Of a DNA stretch of 5,539 nucleotides, positions 1-4,833 are shown piece after piece. Under the pieces are notes generated by a model. The model searched no databases, was not told the origin of the DNA, and worked only from the letters and a program-made list of their open reading frames with translations. Each line of letters opens with the position of its first letter. Positions within the stretch are counted from its first letter, which is position 1. Origin of the DNA: Syntrophaceae bacterium UBA2192 (GTDB taxonomy: Bacteria > Desulfobacterota > Syntrophia > Syntrophales > UBA2192); contig DCVI01000061.1 in assembly GCA_002327315.1 (NCBI GenBank), positions 1 through 5,539 of the forward strand, written 5' to 3'. The position numbers and the translations under genes are program-made.

Positions 1-65
1 GGTTGCTCGAGATGGGGATCGTGATACAGGACGGCCCGACGGGGACGACGTGGAAAAAAAAGTGA
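1..65 (+). CDS. cysS: Cysteinyl-tRNA synthetase, C-terminal end (partial)
   Basis: Only the last 20 complete codons are in the window, read from base 3 to a TGA at 63-65. The peptide ends EMGIVIQDGPTGTTWKKK. This is the conserved tail of bacterial cysteinyl-tRNA synthetase; as I recall it, the E. coli enzyme ends with almost the same EMGIVLEDGPQGTTWRR pattern. The enzyme charges tRNA-Cys in the cytoplasm; the catalytic domain lies upstream of the window. The other two frames give no family-like tail. The stop codon falls inside the first unit of a GTGACCA tandem repeat, and an intrinsic terminator follows 20 bases later, so transcription of the gene probably ends here. The identification rests on one short but characteristic tail. 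Confidence 0.75.
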   Translation, partial: LLEMGIVIQDGPTGTTWKKK

Positions 66-82
66 CCAGTGACCAGTGAAAA
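62..82 (+). repeat. GTGACCA heptamer array after cysS
   Basis: Two perfect GTGACCA units (62-68 and 69-75) are followed by a decayed unit, GTGAAAA (76-82). The first unit supplies the cysS stop codon, and TGA recurs at 63, 70 and 77, one in each reading frame. The array sits directly before the terminator. The same family recurs at 1101-1128. Confidence 0.8.
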
Positions 83-111
83 AAGGCCAGGGCGGATGCC
101 CGGCCTTTTTT
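80..111 (+). terminator. Intrinsic terminator of cysS
   Basis: The left arm is GGCC (85-88), a bulged A, then GGGC (90-93). The loop is GGAT. The right arm is GCCC and GGCC (98-105), followed by six T (106-111). A-run 79-84 also pairs with the T tract, so the hairpin could act on the opposite strand too. It separates cysS from the LysM operon. Confidence 0.85.
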
Positions 112-113
112 CG

Positions 114-142
114 TTGCGCCGCTGTGTTGAATCGATTAAAAT
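114..142 (+). promoter_or_regulatory. Possible sigma-70-type promoter for the LysM-lipoprotein operon
   Basis: A weak -35 candidate TTGCGC (114-119) lies 17 bases before a -10 candidate TAAAAT (137-142) in a short AT-rich patch just after the cysS terminator. An alternative -10 is TATAAA (142-147), but it has no well-spaced -35. The -35 matches only the TTG of the consensus. The leader that follows contains a 10-base palindrome, GCAACGTTGC (170-179), which could be an operator or chance. A promoter is expected here because the operon follows a strong terminator; the exact boxes are uncertain. Confidence 0.35.
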
Positions 143-209
143 ATAAAGCGATGCAACAAACTGCCCGGAGCAACGTTGCGTTTCGAGCCATGAAAGGAGG
201 GTTGTAACC

Positions 210-422
210 ATGGCAGATGAGGAAAAACAGCAGGGCACGGGGTCCGCCGACGCGTGGGATGCCACGCAATGGCACGTCGTGGAGAAAGGGGAAACGCTGT
301 CGAAGATTTCAAAAAAATACTACGGCGATCCCAATCTGTACATGAAGATCTTCGAGGCAAACAAGGACGTCCTCAAGAATCCGGATTTGATCAAAATCGG
401 ACAGAAATTACGCATCCCTTAA
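210..422 (+). CDS. Stand-alone LysM-domain protein, Kbp/YgaU-type LysM
   Basis: A 70-residue protein that is essentially one LysM domain (residues 20-70). Hallmarks are KGETLSKISKKYYGD, the KIFEANKDVL segment and the closing IKIGQKLRIP. This is the LysM subtype found at the C-terminus of E. coli Kbp (YgaU), but the BON domain that precedes it there is missing. The first 19 residues are acidic and polar. There is no signal peptide, and none can be added: the frame is closed upstream by TAA at 144-146 with no ATG or GTG between. The start is set by AAGGAGG at 194-200, nine bases before ATG. The gene is followed after 18 bases by a lipoprotein gene with its own strong ribosome site, so the two are probably one operon. 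LysM domains usually bind N-acetylglucosamine polymers; without an export signal a cytoplasmic role as in Kbp is equally possible. The exact function is unknown. Confidence 0.9.
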   Translation: MADEEKQQGTGSADAWDATQWHVVEKGETLSKISKKYYGDPNLYMKIFEANKDVLKNPDLIKIGQKLRIP

Positions 423-440
423 CGAAAAGGAGGAACCGAG

Positions 441-1079
441 ATGAAGTCGAAGAAGTACTGGATACCCATTCTCTTTATCGTTATCGGCCTGTTTCTGGCA
501 GCCTGCGGCTCAGGCAACAAGGAGGCGGCGACTGTGGCGATCAAGGCTGCCGAAGATTCCTACGGTGCCGTCAAGGGCGAAGTGTTGAAATACATTCCCG
601 ATCAGGCCAAGGGCGTGGAAGACGCGATCAAGGGCGCAAAGGAGAACTTTGACAAGGGCAACTTCGATGCGGCCCTCGCCGCGGCAAAGGCCATCCCCGA
701 CAAGGTCAAAGAGCTGACCGCTGTCGCTGCGGCCAAAAAAGCACAGCTGATGAAAAGCTGGGAGGAGATGAGCGGCGGCATGCCCAGGATGCTCGAGGCG
801 ATCAAGAGCAGGCTCGACATCCTGTCGGCGAGCAAGAAGCTGCCCGAGAACCTCGACAAGGCGAAGCTCGAAGGCGCCAAGACAGGTTATGAGAACGCCG
901 CCAAGATGTGGGACGACGCGAAGGCAACCTTCTCCGGAGGCAACGTGGCAGACGCGATGGCCAAGGCGAACGACGTGAAGGGAAAGGCCGTTGAAGTGAT
1001 GACGGCCCTCGGGATGCAGGTCCCGGCAGCGGCAGCGCCCGCACCCGCGGCAGCGCCTGCACCAGCGCCCAAAGGCTGA
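441..1079 (+). CDS. Putative outer-membrane lipoprotein, alanine-rich, helical
   Basis: A 212-residue protein with a lipoprotein signal peptide: basic start MKSKK, hydrophobic stretch 8-20 and lipobox LAAC, with the lipidated cysteine at residue 22. Gly-Ser follows, with no aspartate at +2, so outer-membrane sorting is likely by the E. coli rule. The mature part is Ala/Lys/Glu-rich and predicted helical by eye. It holds two similar helical-hairpin segments, around residues 64-92 (AKENFDKGNFDAALAAAK) and 160-188 (AKATFSGGNVADAMAKAN), which look like a diverged TPR-like duplication. The tail from about residue 194 is a flexible Ala-Pro run ending PKG, reminiscent of peptidoglycan-spanning linkers. 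AAAGGAGG at 426-433 sets the start. It is cotranscribed with the LysM gene 18 bases upstream, which suggests a shared envelope role. I recognise no named family. Confidence 0.88.
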   Translation: MKSKKYWIPILFIVIGLFLAACGSGNKEAATVAIKAAEDSYGAVKGEVLKYIPDQAKGVEDAIKGAKENFDKGNFDAALAAAKAIPDKVKELTAVAAAKKAQLMKSWEEMSGGMPRMLEAIKSRLDILSASKKLPENLDKAKLEGAKTGYENAAKMWDDAKATFSGGNVADAMAKANDVKGKAVEVMTALGMQVPAAAAPAPAAAPAPAPKG

Positions 1080-1100
1080 GACAGAGACAGTGTAAAAGAA

Positions 1101-1128
1101 GTGGTTAGTGGCCAGTGACCAGTGAAAA
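1101..1128 (+). repeat. GTGACCA heptamer array after the lipoprotein gene
   Basis: Four consecutive heptamers: GTGGTTA, GTGGCCA, GTGACCA, GTGAAAA. The last two match the array at 62-82 exactly, including the decay to an A-run that leads into a terminator. Stop triplets at 1106 (TAG), 1116 and 1123 (TGA) cover all three forward frames. The array sits 21 bases after the lipoprotein stop. Confidence 0.8.
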
Positions 1129-1163
1129 AAAGGAAGCCGGGTTTGAGCCCGGCTTCCTTTTTT
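1125..1163. terminator. Bidirectional intrinsic terminator between the lipoprotein gene and nth
   Basis: A perfect 10-bp stem, GGAAGCCGGG (1132-1141) with CCCGGCTTCC (1148-1157), encloses a six-base loop. It is flanked by seven A on the left and six T on the right. Both strands therefore show a GC-rich hairpin followed by a U tract, as expected between the convergent genes ending at 1079 (+) and 1208 (-). Confidence 0.92.
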
Positions 1164-1180
1164 ATGTTTTCGTTTCTGAT

Positions 1181-1204
1181 TTTCCTGTCTTCTTGACTTC
1201 TCTT
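1181..1204 (-). repeat. Diverged octamer array after nth
   Basis: Three 8-base units on the + strand: TTTCCTGT, CTTCTTGA, CTTCTCTT. They resemble the clearer CTTCTTAA octamers at 5451-5490; the segment CTTCTTGACTTCTC here matches CTTCTCGACTTCTT there at 12 of 14 positions. It lies a few bases beyond the nth stop and before the shared terminator. Seen alone it would be dismissed as low complexity. Confidence 0.5.
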
Positions 1205-1207
1205 TTT

Positions 1208-1867
1208 TCACCGGCTGCGGATCACGCCGATACGGGCGCAGTGCCTGATCACCGGGCAGCGGCTGCAGAAGGGCGAGACGGGCTTGCAGATGTTCTGCCC
1301 GTGCATGACGAGGATCGTGTTGATGGCGATCCAGTGCTTCTTGGGGAGCTTGGCCCGGAGGGCCTGCTCCGTTTCGTGAGGGGTCTTTGTATTCACGTAG
1401 CCCCAGCGATTCGTGATGCGGTGGACATGGGTATCAACGCAGATACCGGCCGTGTTGTAGGCCAGCGTGACGACGAGGTTTGCCGTCTTTCGACCCACGC
1501 CGGGAAGCGTCAGCAGCTCCTCGATCGTGTCGGGAACGCGGGAGCCGAACCGCTCGACGAGCTCCTTCGAGGCCTTCCGGATGGCCTTGGCCTTCGTGTG
1601 GTAGAACCCGGCTGGATAGATCGCCTTCTCGATATTCTCCTCGGGCACAGATGCCATCGTTGCAGGCGAGGCGGCCAATGCGAAGAGCCGCCCCGTGGCT
1701 GGACCCGTGACCTCGTCCTTCGTTCGCGCGCTGATGATTGTGGAGATGAGGATCTTGAAGGGATCGACGATCGCCTCTTCGGCCATGGCCGACACCGGCG
1801 GCAGGCCGAATTGTGCGAGTTCAGTCTCCAGCAGTCGCATGACGGCGTGGATGTCTTTGTCTTTCAT
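1208..1867 (-). CDS. nth: Endonuclease III family DNA glycosylase/AP lyase with [4Fe-4S] cluster
   Basis: A 219-residue protein, close to the roughly 211 residues of E. coli Nth. It removes oxidised pyrimidines and nicks abasic sites in base-excision repair. The helix-hairpin-helix is LPGVGRKTAN (121-130), with the expected catalytic Lys127. The catalytic Asp145 lies in CVDTHVHR. Four C-terminal cysteines, 194, 201, 204 and 210, follow the Cx6Cx2Cx5C iron-sulfur pattern. At 46-51 the motif reads SARTKD where E. coli has SAQATD, so the lesion-pocket Gln is Arg, a form I associate with archaeal-type and anaerobe Nth proteins. No Shine-Dalgarno precedes the ATG at 1867, and an in-frame TAG within the heptamer array just upstream excludes a longer form; Met10 is an alternative start. 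It lies downstream of fdhE on the same strand with a 116-base gap. Confidence 0.95.
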   Translation of the reverse strand: MKDKDIHAVMRLLETELAQFGLPPVSAMAEEAIVDPFKILISTIISARTKDEVTGPATGRLFALAASPATMASVPEENIEKAIYPAGFYHTKAKAIRKASKELVERFGSRVPDTIEELLTLPGVGRKTANLVVTLAYNTAGICVDTHVHRITNRWGYVNTKTPHETEQALRAKLPKKHWIAINTILVMHGQNICKPVSPFCSRCPVIRHCARIGVIRSR

Positions 1868-1883
1868 GAACGGAATGGCAAAA

Positions 1884-1981
1884 GGCTAAGGGCTAAGGGC
1901 AAAAGGCAAACAAAAAGGCGTAAAGGAAAAGAATGGAAACAATGTCTTTAGCCTTATGCCTTTAGCCCTTCGCCTTTAGCC
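1884..1981. repeat. Converging GGCTAAA / TTTAGCC heptamer arrays between fdhE and nth
   Basis: The left half runs GGCTAAG, GGCTAAG, GGCAAAA, GGCAAAC (1884-1911), with a further GGCGTAA at 1917-1923. The right half is five exact-register complementary units: TTTAGCC, TTATGCC, TTTAGCC, CTTCGCC, TTTAGCC (1947-1981). The halves can fold into a long imperfect hairpin in RNA of either strand. The right half starts two bases after the fdhE stop codon. The element fills almost the whole 116-base gap, so it probably serves as the fdhE 3' end or as an fdhE-nth processing site; no conventional terminator is present here. Confidence 0.85.
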
Positions 1982-1983
1982 AA

Positions 1984-2817
1984 TCAATTGTACCCTTCTT
2001 CGTGTGCCAGCATGTCCAGGTGGAGCGTCGCCACATCCTCCACGTCCAGAATAGCTTCCTCGCCGGCGTTGCGGAAGTCGAGGGTCTTGATGTAGCGCTT
2101 GCAGACGTCACAGACGTCGACGCGGTAGCGCTCGTCGCCCTCGACGGTGAAGTAGGAAAGCGACTGCTGTTCCTCGTTTCCGCAGAAGGGACACTTCACT
2201 CGCCTGAAGCGCCACTCGAACCCGCACTGGCTGCAGAAAAGGTGCCGCTTGCCTTCCTCGTCCACGAGCCTCCCGATCTTCGGCATCCGCCCGCAGACAG
2301 GGCAGTAGCCGTCGTTCCATCCCATCTTACTGATCCGCTCCCCGTAGAGACCGGTTACGAACTCGAGAGACGGCCGCAGGCTTTCCTCGACGAAGAACTT
2401 CAGCAGATCGATCGTGTCGTCGTCCGCTTCTTCCGTCGCGGAGTCCTCACCCGTTGACGTGAACGAATCGTAGACCATCTCCTCGTAATTGAGCTTGCCG
2501 TCTTCAATATCTTTCAATATCTGCTCCGTCTCGACGGGGTTTCTCCTTTTGCCGATATCGAGCAGGGCGAGGAAGAACTTTTTCGGTTCCTCCAGGTCCA
2601 GCTTTGCCGACGAGAAATCGACCAGGGGTATCCCGCCCTGGAGCTTGGCCTCAACGTGCCCTTCGTCGAGGGGGAAGATGCTCTTCGTGATCTTTTTGCG
2701 GTGCTCCTCCCTGAGGATAAGGATCTCCCCGAGGATGTCGAGCAGTTCGCTGTACTGCGGGTTCGTGTGCTTGTGGCGCTCGATGACCTGAAGCGTCTCC
2801 CGTAATCCCTTTGCCAT
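1984..2817 (-). CDS. fdhE: Formate dehydrogenase accessory protein FdhE
   Basis: A 277-residue protein of the FdhE family, a cytoplasmic factor needed for active respiratory formate dehydrogenase; E. coli FdhE is about 309 residues. It carries four CxxC pairs at Cys172/175, 195/198, 209/212 and 236/239, which form two rubredoxin-like metal sites. Characteristic family sequence includes GYCPVCGRMPKIG and the near-terminal DVEDVATLHLDMLA. The helical N-terminal half (residues 1-160) includes an acidic stretch, GEDSATEEADDD (123-134). The start is the first ATG after an in-frame TAG. AGGAGG (2830-2835) lies 12 bases upstream, a long spacer, with a weaker AAGGGG abutting the start. No formate dehydrogenase structural gene is in the window. 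Inverted heptamer repeats lie on both sides of the gene, the upstream set ending only seven bases before the ribosome site. Confidence 0.95.
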   Translation of the reverse strand: MAKGLRETLQVIERHKHTNPQYSELLDILGEILILREEHRKKITKSIFPLDEGHVEAKLQGGIPLVDFSSAKLDLEEPKKFFLALLDIGKRRNPVETEQILKDIEDGKLNYEEMVYDSFTSTGEDSATEEADDDTIDLLKFFVEESLRPSLEFVTGLYGERISKMGWNDGYCPVCGRMPKIGRLVDEEGKRHLFCSQCGFEWRFRRVKCPFCGNEEQQSLSYFTVEGDERYRVDVCDVCKRYIKTLDFRNAGEEAILDVEDVATLHLDMLAHEEGYN

Positions 2818-2842
2818 CCCCTTGATCTACCTCCTGAAAACA

Positions 2843-2912
2843 GGCTTAATGCTTAGGGCTCAAGGCGTAAGGGAAAATTCCCCATCCCTCCATAAGCCTC
2901 CAGCTATGAGCC
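2843..2912. repeat. Diverged converging heptamer arrays in the fdhE leader
   Basis: The left half runs GGCTTAA, TGCTTAG, GGCTCAA, GGCGTAA, GGGAAAA (2843-2877). The right half has ATAAGCC, TCCAGCT, ATGAGCC (2892-2912), the complementary sense. Between them GGGAA and TTCCC (2871-2882) can close the tip. It has the same orientation and layout as the arrays at 1884-1981 and 4745-4811 but is more degenerate. In the fdhE transcript it would sit immediately 5' of the ribosome binding site. Confidence 0.65.
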
Positions 2913-2925
2913 GATAAGAGTCGGC
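2910..2925. other. Small perfect hairpin upstream of fdhE
   Basis: GCCGA (2910-2914) pairs with TCGGC (2921-2925) around a six-base loop, at the outer edge of the repeat element. On the minus strand it is not followed by a T tract, so it is not a terminator. The rest of the 221-base gap between fdhE and the methyltransferase gene (2818-3038) shows no coding sequence. Confidence 0.35.
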
Positions 2926-2937
2926 ACCGGGCTGAAG

Positions 2938-2971
2938 AAAAAAGAGAATGCTGTACTCACACGACGCATTC
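2938..2971 (-). terminator. Probable intrinsic terminator of the methyltransferase gene
   Basis: Read on the minus strand, GAATGC (2971-2966) pairs with GCATTC (2951-2946). An inner TGT/ACA pair and a four-base bulge complete the stem. TC and then six T follow (complement of 2943-2938). The stem is modest, but it lies 68 bases beyond the stop codon of the gene above and no better candidate exists. Confidence 0.55.
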
Positions 2972-3038
2972 CGGCCAGCCCCTGCCAAATCCGCGTGCTC
3001 TATATCGCCTTTCCGATGCGGAAGCAAGCGAATCTTTT

Positions 3039-4202
3039 CTAGAAGCTTTTCAGGAGAAACCCCTTCAGATACAGGGACATGGGTATGTTCAGTACGTAGG
3101 GGTGATCCCGGTCCTGGAAGAGGTGTTCAAGGATTTCGATGCGGCACCCCCGGTCCGTGGCGGCCTCGAGGACCGCTCTCTGCAGGTCAACCTGCGAGAC
3201 GTGATGGGAGCAGGAAAAAACGGCAAGAAACCCGCCGGGCCGCAGGATGCGCAGACTCTGGCAAATGAGATGCCTCAGGCCCTTAAGGGCTCCAGCCGTC
3301 ATCCGCTTCGCCTTTGCGAATGGCGGGGGGTCCAGGATGATGAGATCGAAGCGGTCCCGGGCGCCCGGCGCCTCGGTCAGGTAATCGAAGGCGTCGGCCC
3401 TGACCGTCTGCGCGGCAACGCGGTTCAGGGCCAGGTTTTCCCGGGCCTGTTCCAGGGCCTCCCGGGAGACGTCGACGAGCCTCACGCGCCTTGCACCGTG
3501 GAGCGCCGCATGAATGCCGAAGGCCCCCGTGTTGGCGAAGACGTCGAGAACCTCGAAGCCCGCTTCCACATAGGAGGATGTGATTTCCCGGTTCCGGCGC
3601 TGGTCGAGGAAGAAGCCCGTCTTCTGGCTCTCCCGCAGATTGACGAGAAACCTCGCGCCGCTCTCCGCGATCTCGATGCGCCCCGGGATCTCGCCGTGAA
3701 GAACCCGGTCTTCCGTCCCGAGCCCCTCGCGGCTGCGCGACTTCGCTTCGGACTTCTCGTAGATCCCCTTCGGCTGCCTCAGCTCCACCAGCTCGGGCAG
3801 GAGAAGATCCCGCAGCCTCTCCATCCCGAGCGTATTGACCTGGATGGCGAGATGTCCTGCGTAGTCGTCCACGATGATTCCCGGCAGCTCATCGGCCTCC
3901 GCATGGACGAGACGGCAGGCGTCGGTCTTGCCCCGCAGGGCTTCGCGCTTCCGGAAAGCCGCCATGAGCTTCTCCCGGAAGAAGTCCCTGTTGATCTCCA
4001 CTTCGGAAAACGATAAAATGCGCACGCTGATTTCACTGGCGGGATTGATGTAGCCGATGCCCAGGAACGTGCCGCCGGGATCGTGAACGGAGACGAGATC
4101 CCCCGGTTCGCCCGCGGACTGCTGGATGTCCGTCCGGTACACCCAGGGGAAGAACGAGCGCAGCCGCTCGGCCGCCGCACGGTTGACGACGATCTTGTCC
4201 AT
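3039..4202 (-). CDS. rlmI: RlmI-type class I SAM-dependent rRNA (cytosine-C5) methyltransferase
   Basis: A 387-residue protein, matching the 396 residues of E. coli RlmI, which methylates C1962 of 23S rRNA. An N-terminal PUA domain spans residues 1-65 (FFPWVYRTDI, then GEPGDLVSVHD). A linker domain ends in the family signature QKTGFFLDQR (193-202). The Rossmann methyltransferase domain has SAM motif I VLDVFANTGAFG (218-229), acidic Asp244, motif IV DPPPFAK (291-297) and a Cys in FSCSHH (331). The tail DHPYVLNIPMSLYLKG is typical of the family. The frame stays open far upstream, but that part runs antisense through the GNAT gene. ATG at 4202 puts PWV at residue 19, as in E. coli RlmI. There is no clear Shine-Dalgarno; TTG at 4208 is an alternative start. 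The gene diverges from the GNAT gene with a 48-base gap. The target base is inferred from the family. Confidence 0.93.
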   Translation of the reverse strand: MDKIVVNRAAAERLRSFFPWVYRTDIQQSAGEPGDLVSVHDPGGTFLGIGYINPASEISVRILSFSEVEINRDFFREKLMAAFRKREALRGKTDACRLVHAEADELPGIIVDDYAGHLAIQVNTLGMERLRDLLLPELVELRQPKGIYEKSEAKSRSREGLGTEDRVLHGEIPGRIEIAESGARFLVNLRESQKTGFFLDQRRNREITSSYVEAGFEVLDVFANTGAFGIHAALHGARRVRLVDVSREALEQARENLALNRVAAQTVRADAFDYLTEAPGARDRFDLIILDPPPFAKAKRMTAGALKGLRHLICQSLRILRPGGFLAVFSCSHHVSQVDLQRAVLEAATDRGCRIEILEHLFQDRDHPYVLNIPMSLYLKGFLLKSF

Positions 4203-4240
4203 GTCCAAGTCTGTTAACGGTTTTGACCCTGAAAAGCAAG

Positions 4241-4254
4241 GCCATTCCCCATGA
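4241..4254. repeat. 14-base repeat over the GNAT start codon, copy 1 of 2
   Basis: GCCATTCCCCATGA is identical to bases 5402-5415. Its core ATTCCCCAT also occurs at 2877-2885. Here it includes the GNAT start codon. It may be one and a half units of another heptamer family (CATTCCC). Confidence 0.5.
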
Positions 4255-4757
4255 TCCGTCCCTGCAATGCCATGGATGTCCCCGTGATGCTCGAGATCAT
4301 CAACGACGCCGCCCGGGCCTACAGGGGCGTCATCCCGGCCGATTGCTGGACCGAGCCCTACATGTCGGAAGACGAGTTGCGGCGGGAGATCGAAGACGGG
4401 GTGCAATTCTGGGGGGTTGAGAAAGACGGACAACTTGTCGCGGTGATGGGCATCCAGCACGTCCGCGACGTGAGCCTCCTTCGGCACGCCTACGTCCGCA
4501 CGGTTTCGCGACAAAAGGGATTCGGCGGGGAACTGCTTGGGGTGCTGCGCGTGCAAACCTCAAAGCCGTTGCTGGTGGGGACCTGGGCTGCCGCCGCCTG
4601 GGCCGTACGCTTCTACGAGAAACACGGGTTTCGCCTCGTCACCCCGGGCGAGAAGGACTTGCTTCTGAAGAAATACTGGAACATCAGCGACCGGCAGATA
4701 CAGACGTCGGTTGTGCTGGCCAACGAAAAGTGGTTCGAACACAAGGCTAAAGGCTAA
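4251..4757 (+). CDS. GNAT-family N-acetyltransferase
   Basis: A 168-residue cytoplasmic enzyme predicted to transfer an acetyl group from acetyl-CoA to an amine; the substrate is unknown. The N-terminal MIRPCNAMDVPVMLEIIND is the usual beta1-alpha1 opening. VRTVSRQKGFGGELL (82-96) contains the acetyl-CoA pyrophosphate loop RxxGxG (87-92). AWAVRFYEKHGFRLV (116-130) is motif B. Length is normal for a single-domain GNAT. AAGG at 4238-4241 lies nine bases before ATG 4251; ATG 4272 is an alternative but would remove beta1. The C-terminal codons GCT AAA GGC TAA are themselves two units of a heptamer repeat, so the final residues AKG and the stop codon derive from the repeat. The hydrolase gene downstream starts 76 bases later on the same strand and may be cotranscribed. 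Confidence 0.93.
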   Translation: MIRPCNAMDVPVMLEIINDAARAYRGVIPADCWTEPYMSEDELRREIEDGVQFWGVEKDGQLVAVMGIQHVRDVSLLRHAYVRTVSRQKGFGGELLGVLRVQTSKPLLVGTWAAAAWAVRFYEKHGFRLVTPGEKDLLLKKYWNISDRQIQTSVVLANEKWFEHKAKG

Positions 4758-4811
4758 AGGCGTAGAGATCATCCTTTCTTACCTTTCGCCATTAGCCGTT
4801 AGCCCTGAGCC
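4745..4811. repeat. Converging GGCTAAA / TTAGCC heptamer arrays after the GNAT gene
   Basis: The left half is GGCTAAA, GGCTAAA, GGCGTAG (4745-4765). The right half is TTTCGCC, ATTAGCC, GTTAGCC, CTGAGCC (4784-4811). The halves are complementary in sense and can form an imperfect hairpin about 67 bases long. The left half overlaps the end of the GNAT gene and provides its stop codon at 4755-4757. The right half ends 10 bases before the ribosome binding site of the next gene. Confidence 0.85.
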
Positions 4812-4833
4812 CCGATTGTCGAAAGGAGAGAAT

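Noticed and set aside
190..207. Five-codon leader ORF overlapping the LysM ribosome site
   Set aside because: It arises from ATG beside AAAGGAGG, has no ribosome site of its own and no attenuator-like codon run or hairpin.
510..1211. Long minus-strand open frame across the lipoprotein gene
   Set aside because: It is antisense to a gene with a clear lipobox and ribosome site, and has a low-complexity Arg/Cys-rich composition typical of GC-rich shadow frames.
1115..1951. Long + strand open frame across nth
   Set aside because: It is antisense to nth, whose catalytic and iron-sulfur motifs are intact, and it passes through the terminator and repeats.
1884..1981. CRISPR-like repeat array
   Set aside because: The units are 7 bp and directly abutting, with no unique spacers and no cas genes.
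2818..3038. Hidden small gene or structured RNA in the longest gap
   Set aside because: No frame has a ribosome site with a protein-like sequence. The visible structure is explained by the repeat element, one small hairpin and a modest terminator. No tRNA or riboswitch core was recognised.
3102..4016. 304-residue + strand open frame
   Set aside because: It is antisense to the methyltransferase gene, has no ribosome site and shows no recognisable domain.
3039..4556. A single 505-residue minus-strand protein
   Set aside because: Only the part from 4202 down matches the RlmI family, starting at the expected N-terminus. The extra 118 residues upstream are the antisense of the GNAT gene and have no family features.
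4711..4833. N-terminal extension of the isochorismatase-family hydrolase
   Set aside because: It overlaps the GNAT coding end and the heptamer array. A good ribosome site precedes ATG 4834, and the family fold begins at that point.
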